Assembly: GCF_001758785.1 (NCBI RefSeq)
Contig: NZ_LROM01000024.1
Coordinates: 1-56,109, forward strand
DNA: 56,109 bases
Origin: Duganella phyllosphaerae
GTDB lineage: Bacteria; Pseudomonadota; Gammaproteobacteria; Burkholderiales; Burkholderiaceae_D
Direction: 5' to 3'
Made by a program: the position numbers and the translations under genes. This document shows, piece by piece, positions 36,003-45,465 of this stretch (positions are counted from its first letter, which is position 1; the number at the start of each line of letters is the position of its first letter). A model generated the notes under the pieces. That model was not told where the DNA came from. It ran no database searches and was given only the letters and a program-made list of their open reading frames with translations.

Positions 36003-36040
36003 GGTCTGCTTTGGGGCGTAAGCGGGCCTTCGCGTCGCGT
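36003..36040 (+). repeat. post-gene repeat (R type), copy 4
   Basis: GGTCTGCTTTGGGGCGTAAG then CGGGCCTTCGCGTCGCG, 10 bases after the stop codon. GCTT and AAGC can pair around TGGGGCGT. Confidence 0.5.
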
Positions 36041-36060
36041 ACTCCCTGGTGCAATTTGAT

Positions 36061-36134
36061 GTCCGGATAGTAGAACAGGTGTCCGGCTTGATATGCCATT
36101 CGCTGTCCGGCTGGCCGTGAGAATCGCTGTCCGG
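36061..36134. repeat. four tandem GTCCGG repeats
   Basis: GTCCGG(A/C)T occurs at 36061, 36081, 36105 and 36129, spaced 20, 24 and 24 bases. Regularly spaced short repeats like this are typical of transposase-binding ends (for example IS21-family ends) or of the end of a site-specific element. No transposase is adjacent. They lie just outside the end of ginD. Confidence 0.5.
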
Positions 36135-36151
36135 ATTGATGAGAATACTCA

Positions 36152-36547
36152 CTAGCCCTTCTTCGATTTTGAAATCGAAGTAACGGTCGCCGTCCTTGTA
36201 CTTCGCAAATCCTTGAGTTCGAGCGAAAGGCGAAGATTGATGATCGCGATCTTCTTGAGCTCCGCAGTTCGCTCGGCCAGCGCCGACTGCAGTTCTTTGT
36301 TTTGCCGCTTGAGATCGGCAAGTTCCGACCTCTGCCGATCAGTCTTAGCCTGGCCATCCTCCTGTTGCAATTGGCGAATATGCTCGACCAGGGCGGGGTA
36401 ACGGTTATGGAGGGTCGCATTGCTAACACCAGCCTCTTCTGCTACGGCGGCGATGCTAAATTTGCGCTCCTTCGCTATGCGCTTCTGCCGGCCATGGCGG
36501 ATACGTGCGATCGCCAGTTTGATTTCGCGTTCAGTCTTTGCCCGCAT
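36152..36547 (-). CDS. ginD: GinD-like small helical/HTH protein
   Basis: 131 residues. An N-terminal helix-turn-helix (KFSIAAVAEEAGVSNATLHNRYPALVEHIRQL) and a coiled coil (about 70-120). Overlaps the end of the upstream recombinase by 17 bases. Such proteins (DUF6262/TnpC-like) accompany recombinase trios and are needed for integration and excision in GInt islands. I start it at the ATG at 36547; the longer frame lies inside ginC. Confidence 0.75.
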   Translation of the reverse strand: MRAKTEREIKLAIARIRHGRQKRIAKERKFSIAAVAEEAGVSNATLHNRYPALVEHIRQLQQEDGQAKTDRQRSELADLKRQNKELQSALAERTAELKKIAIINLRLSLELKDLRSTRTATVTSISKSKKG

Positions 36548-38621
36548 CACCGGCCCCTTCACTTTGATACGGCTCAACGCGCTCGCCCAGATCGGCCAAT
36601 ACCTGTTCGGCAGCCTGGATGTGATCGAGCGCGCGTTTGACGACCGGCTGCCCAAGTTCAGGCCAGGACAGCGTTTCGATTTGCTGACGGCGGATTTCTC
36701 TCCAGATACCGATGTGGCTTTGATCGATGACGCTTTCCCGGCAGTTCACGCATCGGATGGCGTCATACAGGCCTTCCCCGCCACAGCCGGCGGTCGTAGC
36801 CAAACACCAACTGTGCCCTGTCCCTCGAATGAAAACGCCGTCACCAAGTGATTTGGCGACTTCAGTTGGTCCCTTCACGGTCTTTGGCTTGTCTCGCTGC
36901 CGGAACTGTAATATGTGCCCGCTGCGTCCGCCGGTGAGCGGTTTCTTACCTGTGAGCCAGTCGCTCAGGACGGTGGCCTGTAGCTCGTCCCTGGTCGTGA
37001 GCGTCGTCTCCAGCAGGCTGTCGTCGAAGAGCGGGTCGCTGGCATAGTACAGAGTCATATCGATTGACCAGTGTTTGAAATGGTGACGCAGATAGCGCAC
37101 GTCGCCGAGCATGTTCCTGGCCACGAACACGGCGAACGTACGGCGGAATTGATGGGTAGCCAAGGGCCACGTGGCGCCGGCGACGATCTTCTTCCGATCC
37201 CTAATCTCCGCCATGTCCTTGGGTGCGATTATGAGGCCAAACCGCTCGGAGAGTTCTTTCAAGCGCTGGTTGGATGTGGCGTTGTCTAGCGGCCTTGCCC
37301 GCATCAAGGGCCCAGTCCAATCCGCGAACAGATTGCGCCGGAGCCTGTTGAGCTCCAGGATTCGATTTGCACGCGCCCTGTCGAACTCTTCGATGCCCTC
37401 CATTGGGATCGAGCGCAGCTGGTCCAATTCCACTTCGATCAATTCGTTGATCGGCGCCGCCAGGCGAGAAGCTACGTTGACAGCCTGCTCCACAGCGTCC
37501 GGCACCATCCATCGAGCCGGGCGGGGATCGATCTCCAGCTTATAGGTCGTGCCTGAAAGCCAGCAGTACTCCTCATTGTCAAATCCTTGGGAGCGCGAGA
37601 ACGCGCCCATTTGGAGGGAACACAGCTCGGAATCCCGCATACCGCTGAACATGGCGCACACGACATAGCAGCATGTGCGCGCAAATTCCAACTCACTCCA
37701 GAAGTGCTTCAGATCGGAGAACCCGTACTTTTGCGCGATCAGCGGAAATCGACCTCGGATTCTCGACGTGACTGCTGCTTCGATAGCTGGAATTCCTGTG
37801 GCAGACAGACGATGCCGGGAGCCATCCCGTCGATACTGCTTTGACGCATTGACTGCGTCCATCGCGCTCTCTCGGATCGATTGGAATTCGTCATAAGCTG
37901 TCAGCAAGTTCGGTGCAGCTTCAGTGAGGTAATCAAGGGCGCTGCGTCCCAGCTTGATGTACAGGCGCTCCGGAATGATTTCGGTCGTAGCCTGATAATG
38001 GTCGCGCAGGCGTGTTCTTCCCATGAGCATATGGCTCGTCGATTCCGGCCATGGGTGTCTCGGAGGGTGATCAGCCAGGTATTCGCGGTACAAGTACAGC
38101 AGGTGCAGGATCTCGATCCTGGTAATCGCAGTTCTCACCCCCCTACAGTGCTCCCGCATGTCGGCCTTTACGGCGGCCACGTAAGCCATACAAACCGATG
38201 GGGGCAGTTGTCGGAGGCTCGAAAATTCACGCGTGACCATCCACTTGAGAAGGGCCCTGAAAGGCGTCCAATCTGAGATCACCGTTGATGCGGACACGAA
38301 CTTTTTGGACACCGGCGACTTGTGCATCCACCTGGCGTAGAAGTATTCCTTCGCACTGTGTAAGAGCCGATGGTGGGTGGGATCGATGAGCGACTTACCA
38401 TCGGGCAGAACAAAGTCGAAATTCAGGAACCCGTCGCTCCTTGCGCCATTGCTGCGTTGAATGTGGCGGCTGAAATCCCAAATATGATCGCCATACTTGG
38501 AGATGGTGAGTGTGCGCCCGTCAGGATATTGGTAAGAAGTCACGTCGAAGTCGGCTCGACGTTCCTGCGGACAATCGTGAATCATGATCCACGCGGGGCG
38601 GATCGCTGCGAATCGGCTCAT
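36531..38621 (-). CDS. ginC: GInt-type tyrosine recombinase 3 (GinC)
   Basis: 696 residues from the ATG at 38621, which overlaps the ginB stop (ATGA). Catalytic motifs: Arg in FSGMRDSELCSLQ, His-x-x-Arg in HQFRRTFAVFVARN, HHFKHWSIDMTLYY with the His/Trp and Tyr. A Cys/His-rich tail (WCLATTAGCGG ... AIRCVNC) may bind zinc and DNA. Third of three overlapping recombinases that are thought to act together. Confidence 0.82.
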   Translation of the reverse strand: MSRFAAIRPAWIMIHDCPQERRADFDVTSYQYPDGRTLTISKYGDHIWDFSRHIQRSNGARSDGFLNFDFVLPDGKSLIDPTHHRLLHSAKEYFYARWMHKSPVSKKFVSASTVISDWTPFRALLKWMVTREFSSLRQLPPSVCMAYVAAVKADMREHCRGVRTAITRIEILHLLYLYREYLADHPPRHPWPESTSHMLMGRTRLRDHYQATTEIIPERLYIKLGRSALDYLTEAAPNLLTAYDEFQSIRESAMDAVNASKQYRRDGSRHRLSATGIPAIEAAVTSRIRGRFPLIAQKYGFSDLKHFWSELEFARTCCYVVCAMFSGMRDSELCSLQMGAFSRSQGFDNEEYCWLSGTTYKLEIDPRPARWMVPDAVEQAVNVASRLAAPINELIEVELDQLRSIPMEGIEEFDRARANRILELNRLRRNLFADWTGPLMRARPLDNATSNQRLKELSERFGLIIAPKDMAEIRDRKKIVAGATWPLATHQFRRTFAVFVARNMLGDVRYLRHHFKHWSIDMTLYYASDPLFDDSLLETTLTTRDELQATVLSDWLTGKKPLTGGRSGHILQFRQRDKPKTVKGPTEVAKSLGDGVFIRGTGHSWCLATTAGCGGEGLYDAIRCVNCRESVIDQSHIGIWREIRRQQIETLSWPELGQPVVKRALDHIQAAEQVLADLGERVEPYQSEGAGDAGKD

Positions 38622-40339
38622 ATGACGCTCACTCCCAACATGCTTCGGTCCATCCACATCGGATGCGGGTTGGTTCTGGCGCGGGCCTTTTCGCGCTCGA
38701 CTATTTCAATAGGAAACTGGGCTGCTATTGCGTTGTCAATTTCCCGGATGACCCAGGCGTAAACCTGCTTCCATTTGTTCCGTCCAAGGATCGCGCGTTC
38801 CTTCCACAATAGCCAGTAGAAGCTGTAGAGCCGGTGTAGGTCGGACTCCATCACGACCTGGTTCGGGCAGCGGAAACAGTGCAGAAAGCGCGTGCACACG
38901 TCCTTGCCATTGCGAGGGGCGAAGCGGCCGTACAAATAATCCGAGCACCGCCCGACCCCTGTATTGTTTTCCCCCGCGAGGATCTGGACAACCCGGTCGA
39001 TGGAGACGCCCAACTTGGTAGCCAAATCGGCCTTGAAGGCGTCCGTGCCGGCGATGCCGCTCACGGTCGCATGCAGGATCGTCCCGACAAATTTATGATT
39101 TCGCTCCATATCGGGCGTCACGCCGAGATAGTGCGAGTCTGTGATGCGCGGCGTATTGCCGAGCAAATTGGCGGTTCGCAGGAGGTTTCCGCCGGAGAGT
39201 TCCCAGATGCGCTGGCCAAATGTCTTGCGAAGTCGGCTGACATTGAGAGCCAATGCCTTGGTCGACCCATCGAACTTGAGGTCATCCGAAGTCAGGGCGT
39301 GCCGGCCGATAAACCGTGAAATGGCGCGGTTCAAAGCAAGACGCTCAATTGCCTTTGGCCGCCCAGAAGGGTCAGGCGTCAGCCAGACACGGTTGTGCAA
39401 CCCAGCCGGCGCTTGTGCGCGCATTGGCGCTCCTAGGGCAATCGCTTCGTCAATAAGGTGCTTCACATCGGTCAAGACCGAGGCCGCGTCCCCTTTCTTG
39501 ACGCCAAAACGAAGTGGCATCACGTTCTTCTTGTACCCCCTACGCTTGTACACCTGAAATACCCACATGTCGTCGCGCAGAGGATGTGGCTCCAAGCAAT
39601 CGAGTCTGAGCTCAAGGAGCGGCGTCAGGTTTCGGCCAGTCCTCGCGGCCACCAAGAGGAAGTAGACGGCCATGCGATCAAGGTGTTCGCCGTCAAATGT
39701 CCCGTCGCGGATCGCGGCAAGGTCCGCGCCCAGACAGCCGAGCACCTTCTCCATCTCCGATTTGCTCAGGGGGGCTTGGCCGCGATATTCGCGGTCTGCG
39801 CTCGGGAAGGGATTGAGCGGGAATACGGTTTCCTTGAGCATTCCGAATCGGACAAATTGCGTCCAGACGGACTTCGTGGCCGAGTAGATCGCCTTGGCGG
39901 ACGTGTAACGCAGTTTCTTCGCGGACTTCACCGCAAATCGCTTGATCAGCCATTCGATATAGCGCTCGATATGCTTGGACGAAATCTGCTTGACTGAATC
40001 GAGCCCAGCCTGTTTGCCCAGAAATTCGTCGAGGAACATGAACCAGTGGCGCATACCGGACGCGCACAGATTTAATACGGTGGCCTCCATGGCGCCGCCG
40101 TTCTTGATCTCCCAGATTGCATCACGTACCGTCTCGACGAGATCATCGCGCTCGGCCGACGGCGTGTCCTGGAGCGGCGTCCCATTGCCATCCACGCGGG
40201 GCCACCCAACGTACAGCCAACGCCTGAAATCCACGGACTGTCCGCGAAGCACGATGGTCCAAGGCCTCTCCACCGAGGACCCGATCCCCACGACATTCGC
40301 TGCCCCGGTCGCGTCAAAATATTGTTTCCGATTCCTCAT
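38618..40339 (-). CDS. ginB: GInt-type tyrosine recombinase 2 (GinB)
   Basis: 573 residues. Arg in LVAARTGRNLTPLLEL, SRLRKTFG at the His-x-x-Arg position (His replaced by Ser), LLGNTPRITDSHYLGV with the Tyr, and a C-terminal CTRFLHCFRCPNQ metal-binding-like motif. Overlaps ginA and ginC by 4 bases each. The altered box I/II residues suggest a helper rather than a fully autonomous recombinase. Confidence 0.82.
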   Translation of the reverse strand: MRNRKQYFDATGAANVVGIGSSVERPWTIVLRGQSVDFRRWLYVGWPRVDGNGTPLQDTPSAERDDLVETVRDAIWEIKNGGAMEATVLNLCASGMRHWFMFLDEFLGKQAGLDSVKQISSKHIERYIEWLIKRFAVKSAKKLRYTSAKAIYSATKSVWTQFVRFGMLKETVFPLNPFPSADREYRGQAPLSKSEMEKVLGCLGADLAAIRDGTFDGEHLDRMAVYFLLVAARTGRNLTPLLELRLDCLEPHPLRDDMWVFQVYKRRGYKKNVMPLRFGVKKGDAASVLTDVKHLIDEAIALGAPMRAQAPAGLHNRVWLTPDPSGRPKAIERLALNRAISRFIGRHALTSDDLKFDGSTKALALNVSRLRKTFGQRIWELSGGNLLRTANLLGNTPRITDSHYLGVTPDMERNHKFVGTILHATVSGIAGTDAFKADLATKLGVSIDRVVQILAGENNTGVGRCSDYLYGRFAPRNGKDVCTRFLHCFRCPNQVVMESDLHRLYSFYWLLWKERAILGRNKWKQVYAWVIREIDNAIAAQFPIEIVEREKARARTNPHPMWMDRSMLGVSVI

Positions 40340-41532
40340 GCTGAACCTTTGCCCGCCACCATGGCGTCAAGCTGTCCCTGATACATGTTCAGTTCGTCAT
40401 CGTCCATGAGCTCCATGGTGTGAAGATAGATGCTGGTCGTTTGGATCGAGTTGTGGCCGAGCCGGTCTCGGACCCATGCCAAGGCTTGGGCTGTCGGCAT
40501 GCGCGTGCTTTGATGGAACAACTCCAGGGTCGCATAGGTATGCCGGAGCATGTGCGGGGTTACGTGAAACGGCAGTCTTCCGGGACGTGCCCACAACTGT
40601 CGAAAGGCATTGTTTAACGCCTTTTCGCTGAACTCGTTCCCGAACTTGTTGAGAAAGACAGGGCGTGGGGCGGGTGATGCACCCCGCCGGCCGCGATTCG
40701 CGCGTGCCGCGCCTTCGCCGAATGACAGGTAATCGAACAGGGCGCGCATGCATTGCCAAGTCACGAACACGGTTCTCGGCTTGCTGTTCTTCAAATCCAT
40801 GTCGGACGGGCTCAGGTCCAGGCGGATCCTTTTTCTGGTGCTGAGGCCAGATGGATCGAACACATACTTTCTCGGGAAACTGCGGCACTCTTCATTGCGC
40901 AGGCCGGTCTGGAGCATCAGGGCCGCCATCAAACGCGTGGTCGGGGAGCGACACTGCGCATAGAGGGCTCGGCACTGGTCCAGAGACAAAACCTTGGGAG
41001 GCTCATTGAACACCTTCAGGCGCAAATCGTCCTTTTCCACGTAGACGGCGGCATGCGTATGCCGGAGAAAGGACGGGTGGCCTTCGGGGACGCGGCGCAA
41101 ATCCGCATCCCACGGCACTTCCGCAATCAGGCCTCGCTTGCAGGCCCAAGCGTAAAAGCCAATCAAGCAGGTCAGGCGCTGGTTGATCGTCGACCGCTTC
41201 AGACGGGCGCCGCCGGTCTTGGCAGATGTCAATGCTAGGGACCAGTTACGGTAGGAGGCCAGCGGACTGATGTGCCGACCGCCGGCGCCGGACCTGGCCG
41301 GTTCGTTCCAGCGGCGGTCGTTCGCTTCGAGCCAGGAAAAGAAGTCATAAATGGCCTCGCCGTGGTTTCGCCAGGTCTTCGGGCTACGGGTGGCACCACG
41401 CTCGGCCGCAACGTAGAGCAGATAGTCATTTGGCACGTCGACCAGCTCGCATTCTTGATCGATCAGGAAGGGAAGACCTGGCAGCGCGGCGCCATCAATC
41501 TGAAAAGTCGGATCTGTGAACAGCAGCCTCAT
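40336..41532 (-). CDS. ginA: GInt-type tyrosine recombinase 1 (GinA)
   Basis: 398 residues with full tyrosine-recombinase layout: N-terminal SAM-like DNA-binding domain, Arg in MLQTGLRNEECRSF, HMLRHTYATL, and LGHNSIQTTSIYLH with the Tyr. First gene of the four-gene operon. In GInt islands ginA lies at the element's edge, which puts this island's right end at about 41.55-41.8 kb and its cargo to the left. Confidence 0.85.
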   Translation of the reverse strand: MRLLFTDPTFQIDGAALPGLPFLIDQECELVDVPNDYLLYVAAERGATRSPKTWRNHGEAIYDFFSWLEANDRRWNEPARSGAGGRHISPLASYRNWSLALTSAKTGGARLKRSTINQRLTCLIGFYAWACKRGLIAEVPWDADLRRVPEGHPSFLRHTHAAVYVEKDDLRLKVFNEPPKVLSLDQCRALYAQCRSPTTRLMAALMLQTGLRNEECRSFPRKYVFDPSGLSTRKRIRLDLSPSDMDLKNSKPRTVFVTWQCMRALFDYLSFGEGAARANRGRRGASPAPRPVFLNKFGNEFSEKALNNAFRQLWARPGRLPFHVTPHMLRHTYATLELFHQSTRMPTAQALAWVRDRLGHNSIQTTSIYLHTMELMDDDELNMYQGQLDAMVAGKGSA

Positions 41533-42487
<955 letters not shown>

Positions 42488-42676
42488 TATTTGGTGAGAT
42501 TCAATAAGCTACAAATAATATAAAATACTTATTTCTTGGGGAAAAGGTTTATTGGCAAGGCCATAACCGGCTTAGAAAAATTCGCTGGCGCATGCGCCAC
42601 TTGTCCCGGCCGACTGCCGGTTTTGTAGAGGCCGAGCCTTCGGCGCTGTGGCGCCGGTGATTGGAAGGAAATCGCC
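42488..42676 (+). other. leader between recombinase and first array gene
   Basis: Begins with about 50 bases of AT-rich DNA, then GGGGAAAAGGTTTATTGG..., and two GC-rich stem-loops (CCGGCCGACTGCCGG at about 42606-42620; GGCGC/GCGCC near 42648). This would be the place for a primary attachment site and array promoter, but no promoter is convincing. Confidence 0.35.
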
Positions 42677-42868
42677 ATGACCGTTAGTGAACTGCGCGAA
42701 CTGCTGGCAACCCTGCCACCGGACATGCCTGTGGGTGTTGAGTATCCGGATCAGCAACATGCCAATATCGCAAATCAGACCACCGACGTGCGCGGCTCGC
42801 GTGTGTCGGACCCGTTCCATAAATTCGCAGGGGCGACGAAAGAGATCTTCGTCCTTGAAGTGTACTGA
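42677..42868 (+). CDS. array gene 1: hypothetical protein
   Basis: 63 residues. MTVSELRELLATLPPDMPVGVEY resembles the start of small phage/plasmid-borne proteins of unknown role. GGAAGGAAATCGCC precedes the ATG. Followed by an alpha repeat. Confidence 0.75.
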   Translation: MTVSELRELLATLPPDMPVGVEYPDQQHANIANQTTDVRGSRVSDPFHKFAGATKEIFVLEVY

Positions 42869-42876
42869 TCTGCCAA

Positions 42877-42954
42877 GGAAAACGCCCCACAGCAGCACCG
42901 ATGGCCGCGCATGACGCGGTCTGTAGCGTTGAAAGGGGTGGGTGCGGTGCCGAC
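42877..42954 (+). repeat. junction repeat alpha, copy 1
   Basis: GGAAAACGCC (42877-42886), CAGCAGCACC, hairpin GGCCGCG-CATGA-CGCGGTC (42903-42921, one G-T pair), GTTGAAAGGGG and GGTGCCGAC. The GCACC and GGTGC ends can also pair. Confidence 0.7.
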
Positions 42955-42975
42955 TTATCGAATGAGGGGGCACGC

Positions 42976-43125
42976 ATGCAGAAGTGGTACCGAGGTATGA
43001 CCAAGGGACAAAAGGTCTTTGTGTACGTCGTTTCGACCGCGTTAATTTTGTGCGCTGGTATCGGACTGCTGCCGCTGGCCGTATTGATCTACTTAGAGCT
43101 TGGTAACAAAGACGAGGCCGCGTAG
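42976..43125 (+). CDS. array gene 2: small membrane protein
   Basis: 49 residues from the ATG at 42976 (GAGGGGGCACGC upstream). Basic N-terminus then one or two hydrophobic stretches (VFVYVVSTALILCAGIGLLPLAVLIYL), so an inner-membrane peptide. A longer frame from 42901 would translate the alpha repeat and is rejected. Confidence 0.6.
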   Translation: MQKWYRGMTKGQKVFVYVVSTALILCAGIGLLPLAVLIYLELGNKDEAA

Positions 43126-43239
43126 TTTGGAAAAGCCGAGGCCCAGTGCGCCCGCACCGGCCGGCGCCGGCAAGGAAAAGCCAAGAGTTTCCATTTACAC
43201 TGAGAAGGCCAGGCGCAGGGCCGAAGAGAGAGTCATATC

Positions 43240-43425
43240 GTGATAGAAAAATCCAGCTTAGACGCTATCAAAACTGAGTTGATGGCAGCAAAAGAAAAGC
43301 ATGAGCAATCGTTGAAAAGATTGAACGAGATCAAGAGCAAACTCGCGGACCCTGTTCAGCTTGCGGAGATCAACAAGACTATCAGGGTACTTGAAAAATC
43401 TCTTAAAGCTTACGCGGACCTTTGA
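43240..43425 (+). CDS. array gene 3: coiled-coil hypothetical protein
   Basis: 61 residues from a GTG, almost entirely helical and charged with heptad-like spacing. No function recognised. The 114-base junction before it contains GGAAAAGCC twice and CTGAGAAGGCCAGG, a divergent alpha-like spacer. Confidence 0.6.
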   Translation: MIEKSSLDAIKTELMAAKEKHEQSLKRLNEIKSKLADPVQLAEINKTIRVLEKSLKAYADL

Positions 43426-43427
43426 TC

Positions 43428-43505
43428 GGAAAACGCCCTGCAGCACCCATGGCCGCGCACGACGCGGCCTGCGGCATCGAGAAGGCCTGCGAAGTGCCGG
43501 CTGCC
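43428..43505 (+). repeat. junction repeat alpha, copy 2
   Basis: GGAAAACGCC (43428-43437), GCAGCACC, perfect hairpin GGCCGCG-CACGA-CGCGGCC (43451-43469), GCATCGAGAAGGCCTGC, GTGCCGGCTGCC. Near-identical to copy 6 at 53747. Confidence 0.8.
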
Positions 43506-43520
43506 AATAAAAGGAAAAAG

Positions 43521-44051
43521 ATGCTTGAGGGAGTTACTGATCTTTTTAAATACTTCAGGGGATCGAGGCTTGCAAGCGCAGCGTTACTGGCTACAACGCT
43601 GTGTCTAAGCTTCGGTAGGCGCTATTCCCCCTTGGTGCCCACCGTTCCCAGTGACTGGCAATGGCTTTTGTGGGCCGTTATGATCTTTACGGCATTGCAA
43701 TGCGTGTACTGGTCGCTGGAGGCGCTTGTCCGAGTAGTTCGTGGAGCTGGACGCTCAGTGCGCAAAGGTGTGTTTCCTCTTAAGGTTCGGCATCTTTCCG
43801 AGGCAGAGCAATTCGTTTTGGTAGTCGCCGCAGACAATGGAGGCCACTTTTTTGACGAAAGAGCCGAACAATATAATCCTCGACCTGAAATGATAGCAAT
43901 ATCGTTGGCTCAGGAGAATTTGGCGCGACGAGGGTTGATGGAGATGTCATTTGCCGGTAGTTATCTGACAGAAAGTGGGAAGATTTTTTGCCTAGAGAAT
44001 GAACTATCGAAGCGTGTCAGGCGGGACCCCCAAAAATCAAGGTCGTTGTGA
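43521..44051 (+). CDS. array gene 4: SieB-like membrane protein
   Basis: 176 residues. Two membrane helices (about 17-32 and 46-66) and a cytoplasmic domain ending in a winged-helix-like LSEAEQFVLVVAADNGGHFFDE ... AGSYLTESGKIF pattern. Topology and size resemble SieB-type superinfection-exclusion proteins; that is a resemblance only. AAGGAAAAAG precedes the ATG at 43521; the longer frame reads through the alpha repeat. Confidence 0.65.
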   Translation: MLEGVTDLFKYFRGSRLASAALLATTLCLSFGRRYSPLVPTVPSDWQWLLWAVMIFTALQCVYWSLEALVRVVRGAGRSVRKGVFPLKVRHLSEAEQFVLVVAADNGGHFFDERAEQYNPRPEMIAISLAQENLARRGLMEMSFAGSYLTESGKIFCLENELSKRVRRDPQKSRSL

Positions 44052-44224
44052 ATTTAGCTCCGGCTTAGTCGGATATAGGAAAACGCGCTCTGGTGGCGCC
44101 GACAGCGGCACTCGCGCCCGGCTCGACAGGGCACCGGCATCGAGAAGGCCAGCGCGATGCTTTCTAGCGAGTGGGAAATCCGATCCGGCCGGTCGCCGGT
44201 TTGTCTGCAATAGGAGAAGCAATA

Positions 44225-44413
44225 ATGGCATCATCTTACAAAGGCTTGTATTCGATCAAGACTGAGGCTGGCATCATCACGGACGTTCAAGTGGAGGCTC
44301 CTGGCGGCCACAGCTTGCCGCTACCAATTGACATATACCGTGAACGCGGTGTCGAACCGCCGGCCGAGTCTCTGCCCGACCAGAATGCCTACTCTGCATC
44401 TCGGTCAGCGTAA
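44225..44413 (+). CDS. array gene 5: hypothetical protein
   Basis: 62 residues from the ATG at 44225, preceded by AGGAGAAGCAATA. No domain recognised. The 173-base junction before it (44052-44224) holds GGAAAACGC, GGCATCGAGAAGGCCAGC and CCGGCCGGTCGCCGG, i.e. a rearranged alpha-type spacer. Confidence 0.6.
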   Translation: MASSYKGLYSIKTEAGIITDVQVEAPGGHSLPLPIDIYRERGVEPPAESLPDQNAYSASRSA

Positions 44414-44433
44414 GGTCCGTCTAGGAAAACGAG

Positions 44434-44664
44434 ATGTTTGAGGGACGGACATACAAACAGGTTGGGTACGGGGCACGCACGATCCGCTTCGCAGATGCCG
44501 ACTGCGGCGTGGCGACGACGACGTACAGCTACAAGCTCAATGATGATGAGCGGGCAGCTTTACGCACCAGAAGTTGGAATCGATATGTATGCGATCGCGC
44601 CTCAAATCGAAGAGATGAAGTCACGGGCGATAGCACGGTTAGAGGAGATGGCCACGCAGCATGA
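44434..44664 (+). CDS. array gene 6a: hypothetical protein
   Basis: 76 residues starting MFEGRTYKQVGYGARTIRF with AGGAAAACGAG ahead of the ATG. The first ~40 residues look coding; the tail is Arg-rich and overlaps the more protein-like frame of gene 6b. Possibly the 5' part of one gene split by a frameshift near 44540. Confidence 0.45.
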   Translation: MFEGRTYKQVGYGARTIRFADADCGVATTTYSYKLNDDERAALRTRSWNRYVCDRASNRRDEVTGDSTVRGDGHAA

Positions 44665-44707
44665 TGCGCCTGCAGATGGCTCATTTACTGACAACGTGCC
44701 GTTCTAG
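44540..44707 (+). CDS. array gene 6b: hypothetical protein with acidic DNVPF tail
   Basis: 55 residues from the first of three ATGs at 44540. Acidic and helical (APQIEEMKSRAIARLEEMA), ending DGSFTDNVPF, which recalls the C-terminal tails of single-stranded-DNA-binding proteins. Overlaps gene 6a in another frame: either an overlapping gene or the 3' half of a frameshifted one. Confidence 0.45.
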   Translation: MMMSGQLYAPEVGIDMYAIAPQIEEMKSRAIARLEEMATQHDAPADGSFTDNVPF

Positions 44708-44718
44708 GGAAAATCGTC

Positions 44719-44919
44719 ATGACGGTACTGCACGACAAACGCTTACGACCCCTTTTTGATTTGCACAATCAACTTCGTCGGATGGCGCTGTACGACCCGA
44801 AACGCGACGCTTTGATCGGCAAGATTCGAGCGGAGCAAACACGGATGGTACAAGTTGGGGTGACGGGTGATCAGGTGAATAACCTGATTCATGATCGATT
44901 AGCGAAATTCAAGGAATAA
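44719..44919 (+). CDS. array gene 7: hypothetical protein
   Basis: 66 residues, basic and helical. The minimal junction GGAAAATCGTC before its ATG starts at the last base of the previous stop. No domain recognised. Confidence 0.65.
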   Translation: MTVLHDKRLRPLFDLHNQLRRMALYDPKRDALIGKIRAEQTRMVQVGVTGDQVNNLIHDRLAKFKE

Positions 44920-44978
44920 CCACGCCCCAATGCGCACCGTGTCAACCGTCAAGCGCGGTGGTGGCCTGCGAGAGAACA

Positions 44979-45389
44979 ATGATTAGAATAGTAGCGGCCC
45001 ACGGGCAATTAATGGTGCAGAACGAAGTTCTTCGAGAGCGGCTTGAGGGGGGGAGAAGCCCCAAGACAGAGGAATTCATCGCCTTGTTTGACGAGGTTGA
45101 GGTCGGCTTGCTTATTTATGAAGATTGGGGGCTGCCAAGTAGCTTTATATATGAAATTTTTGTAATTCATGAAGCAAGGAACAACGGTATCGCGACTCTG
45201 CTTCTTGCACACGCCGAAATGATAGCGGCGCAGCTTGGCCGTAAAAGCATTCGTCTTATTGCTAGATCTCTATGTTTGAGATCACTGAGTCACGTTGAGC
45301 TATCAGCCTGGTATGCCAGAAAAGGCTACGTTGAATGCATTTCTGAAGAAGGACAACTTGAGAAGTTTCTTAATCAATCAAAAAATTAA
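44979..45389 (+). CDS. array gene 8: GNAT-family N-acetyltransferase
   Basis: 136 residues from the ATG at 44979 (GAGAG upstream). GNAT core: IYEIFVIHEARNNGIATLLLAHAEMIAAQLG (acetyl-CoA loop R-N-x-G-I-A) and a C-terminal WYARKGYVE. Acetyltransferases of this size are classic cassette cargo. Substrate unknown. Confidence 0.85.
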   Translation: MIRIVAAHGQLMVQNEVLRERLEGGRSPKTEEFIALFDEVEVGLLIYEDWGLPSSFIYEIFVIHEARNNGIATLLLAHAEMIAAQLGRKSIRLIARSLCLRSLSHVELSAWYARKGYVECISEEGQLEKFLNQSKN

Positions 45390-45465
45390 TGAGATTTGCA
45401 AAGATCAAGGAAAACCCTTGAATACGCGATAGGAAAAACTTTATAAACGGTTTAGACGAAAAAAG

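Noticed and set aside
36152..41532. Recombinase-in-trio (RIT) element or plain Tn554-like transposon
   Set aside because: The sizes (398, 573, 696 residues) and the overlapping fourth HTH/coiled-coil gene fit ginABCD better than the three similar-sized RIT recombinases or Tn554 TnpABC. Not fully excluded.
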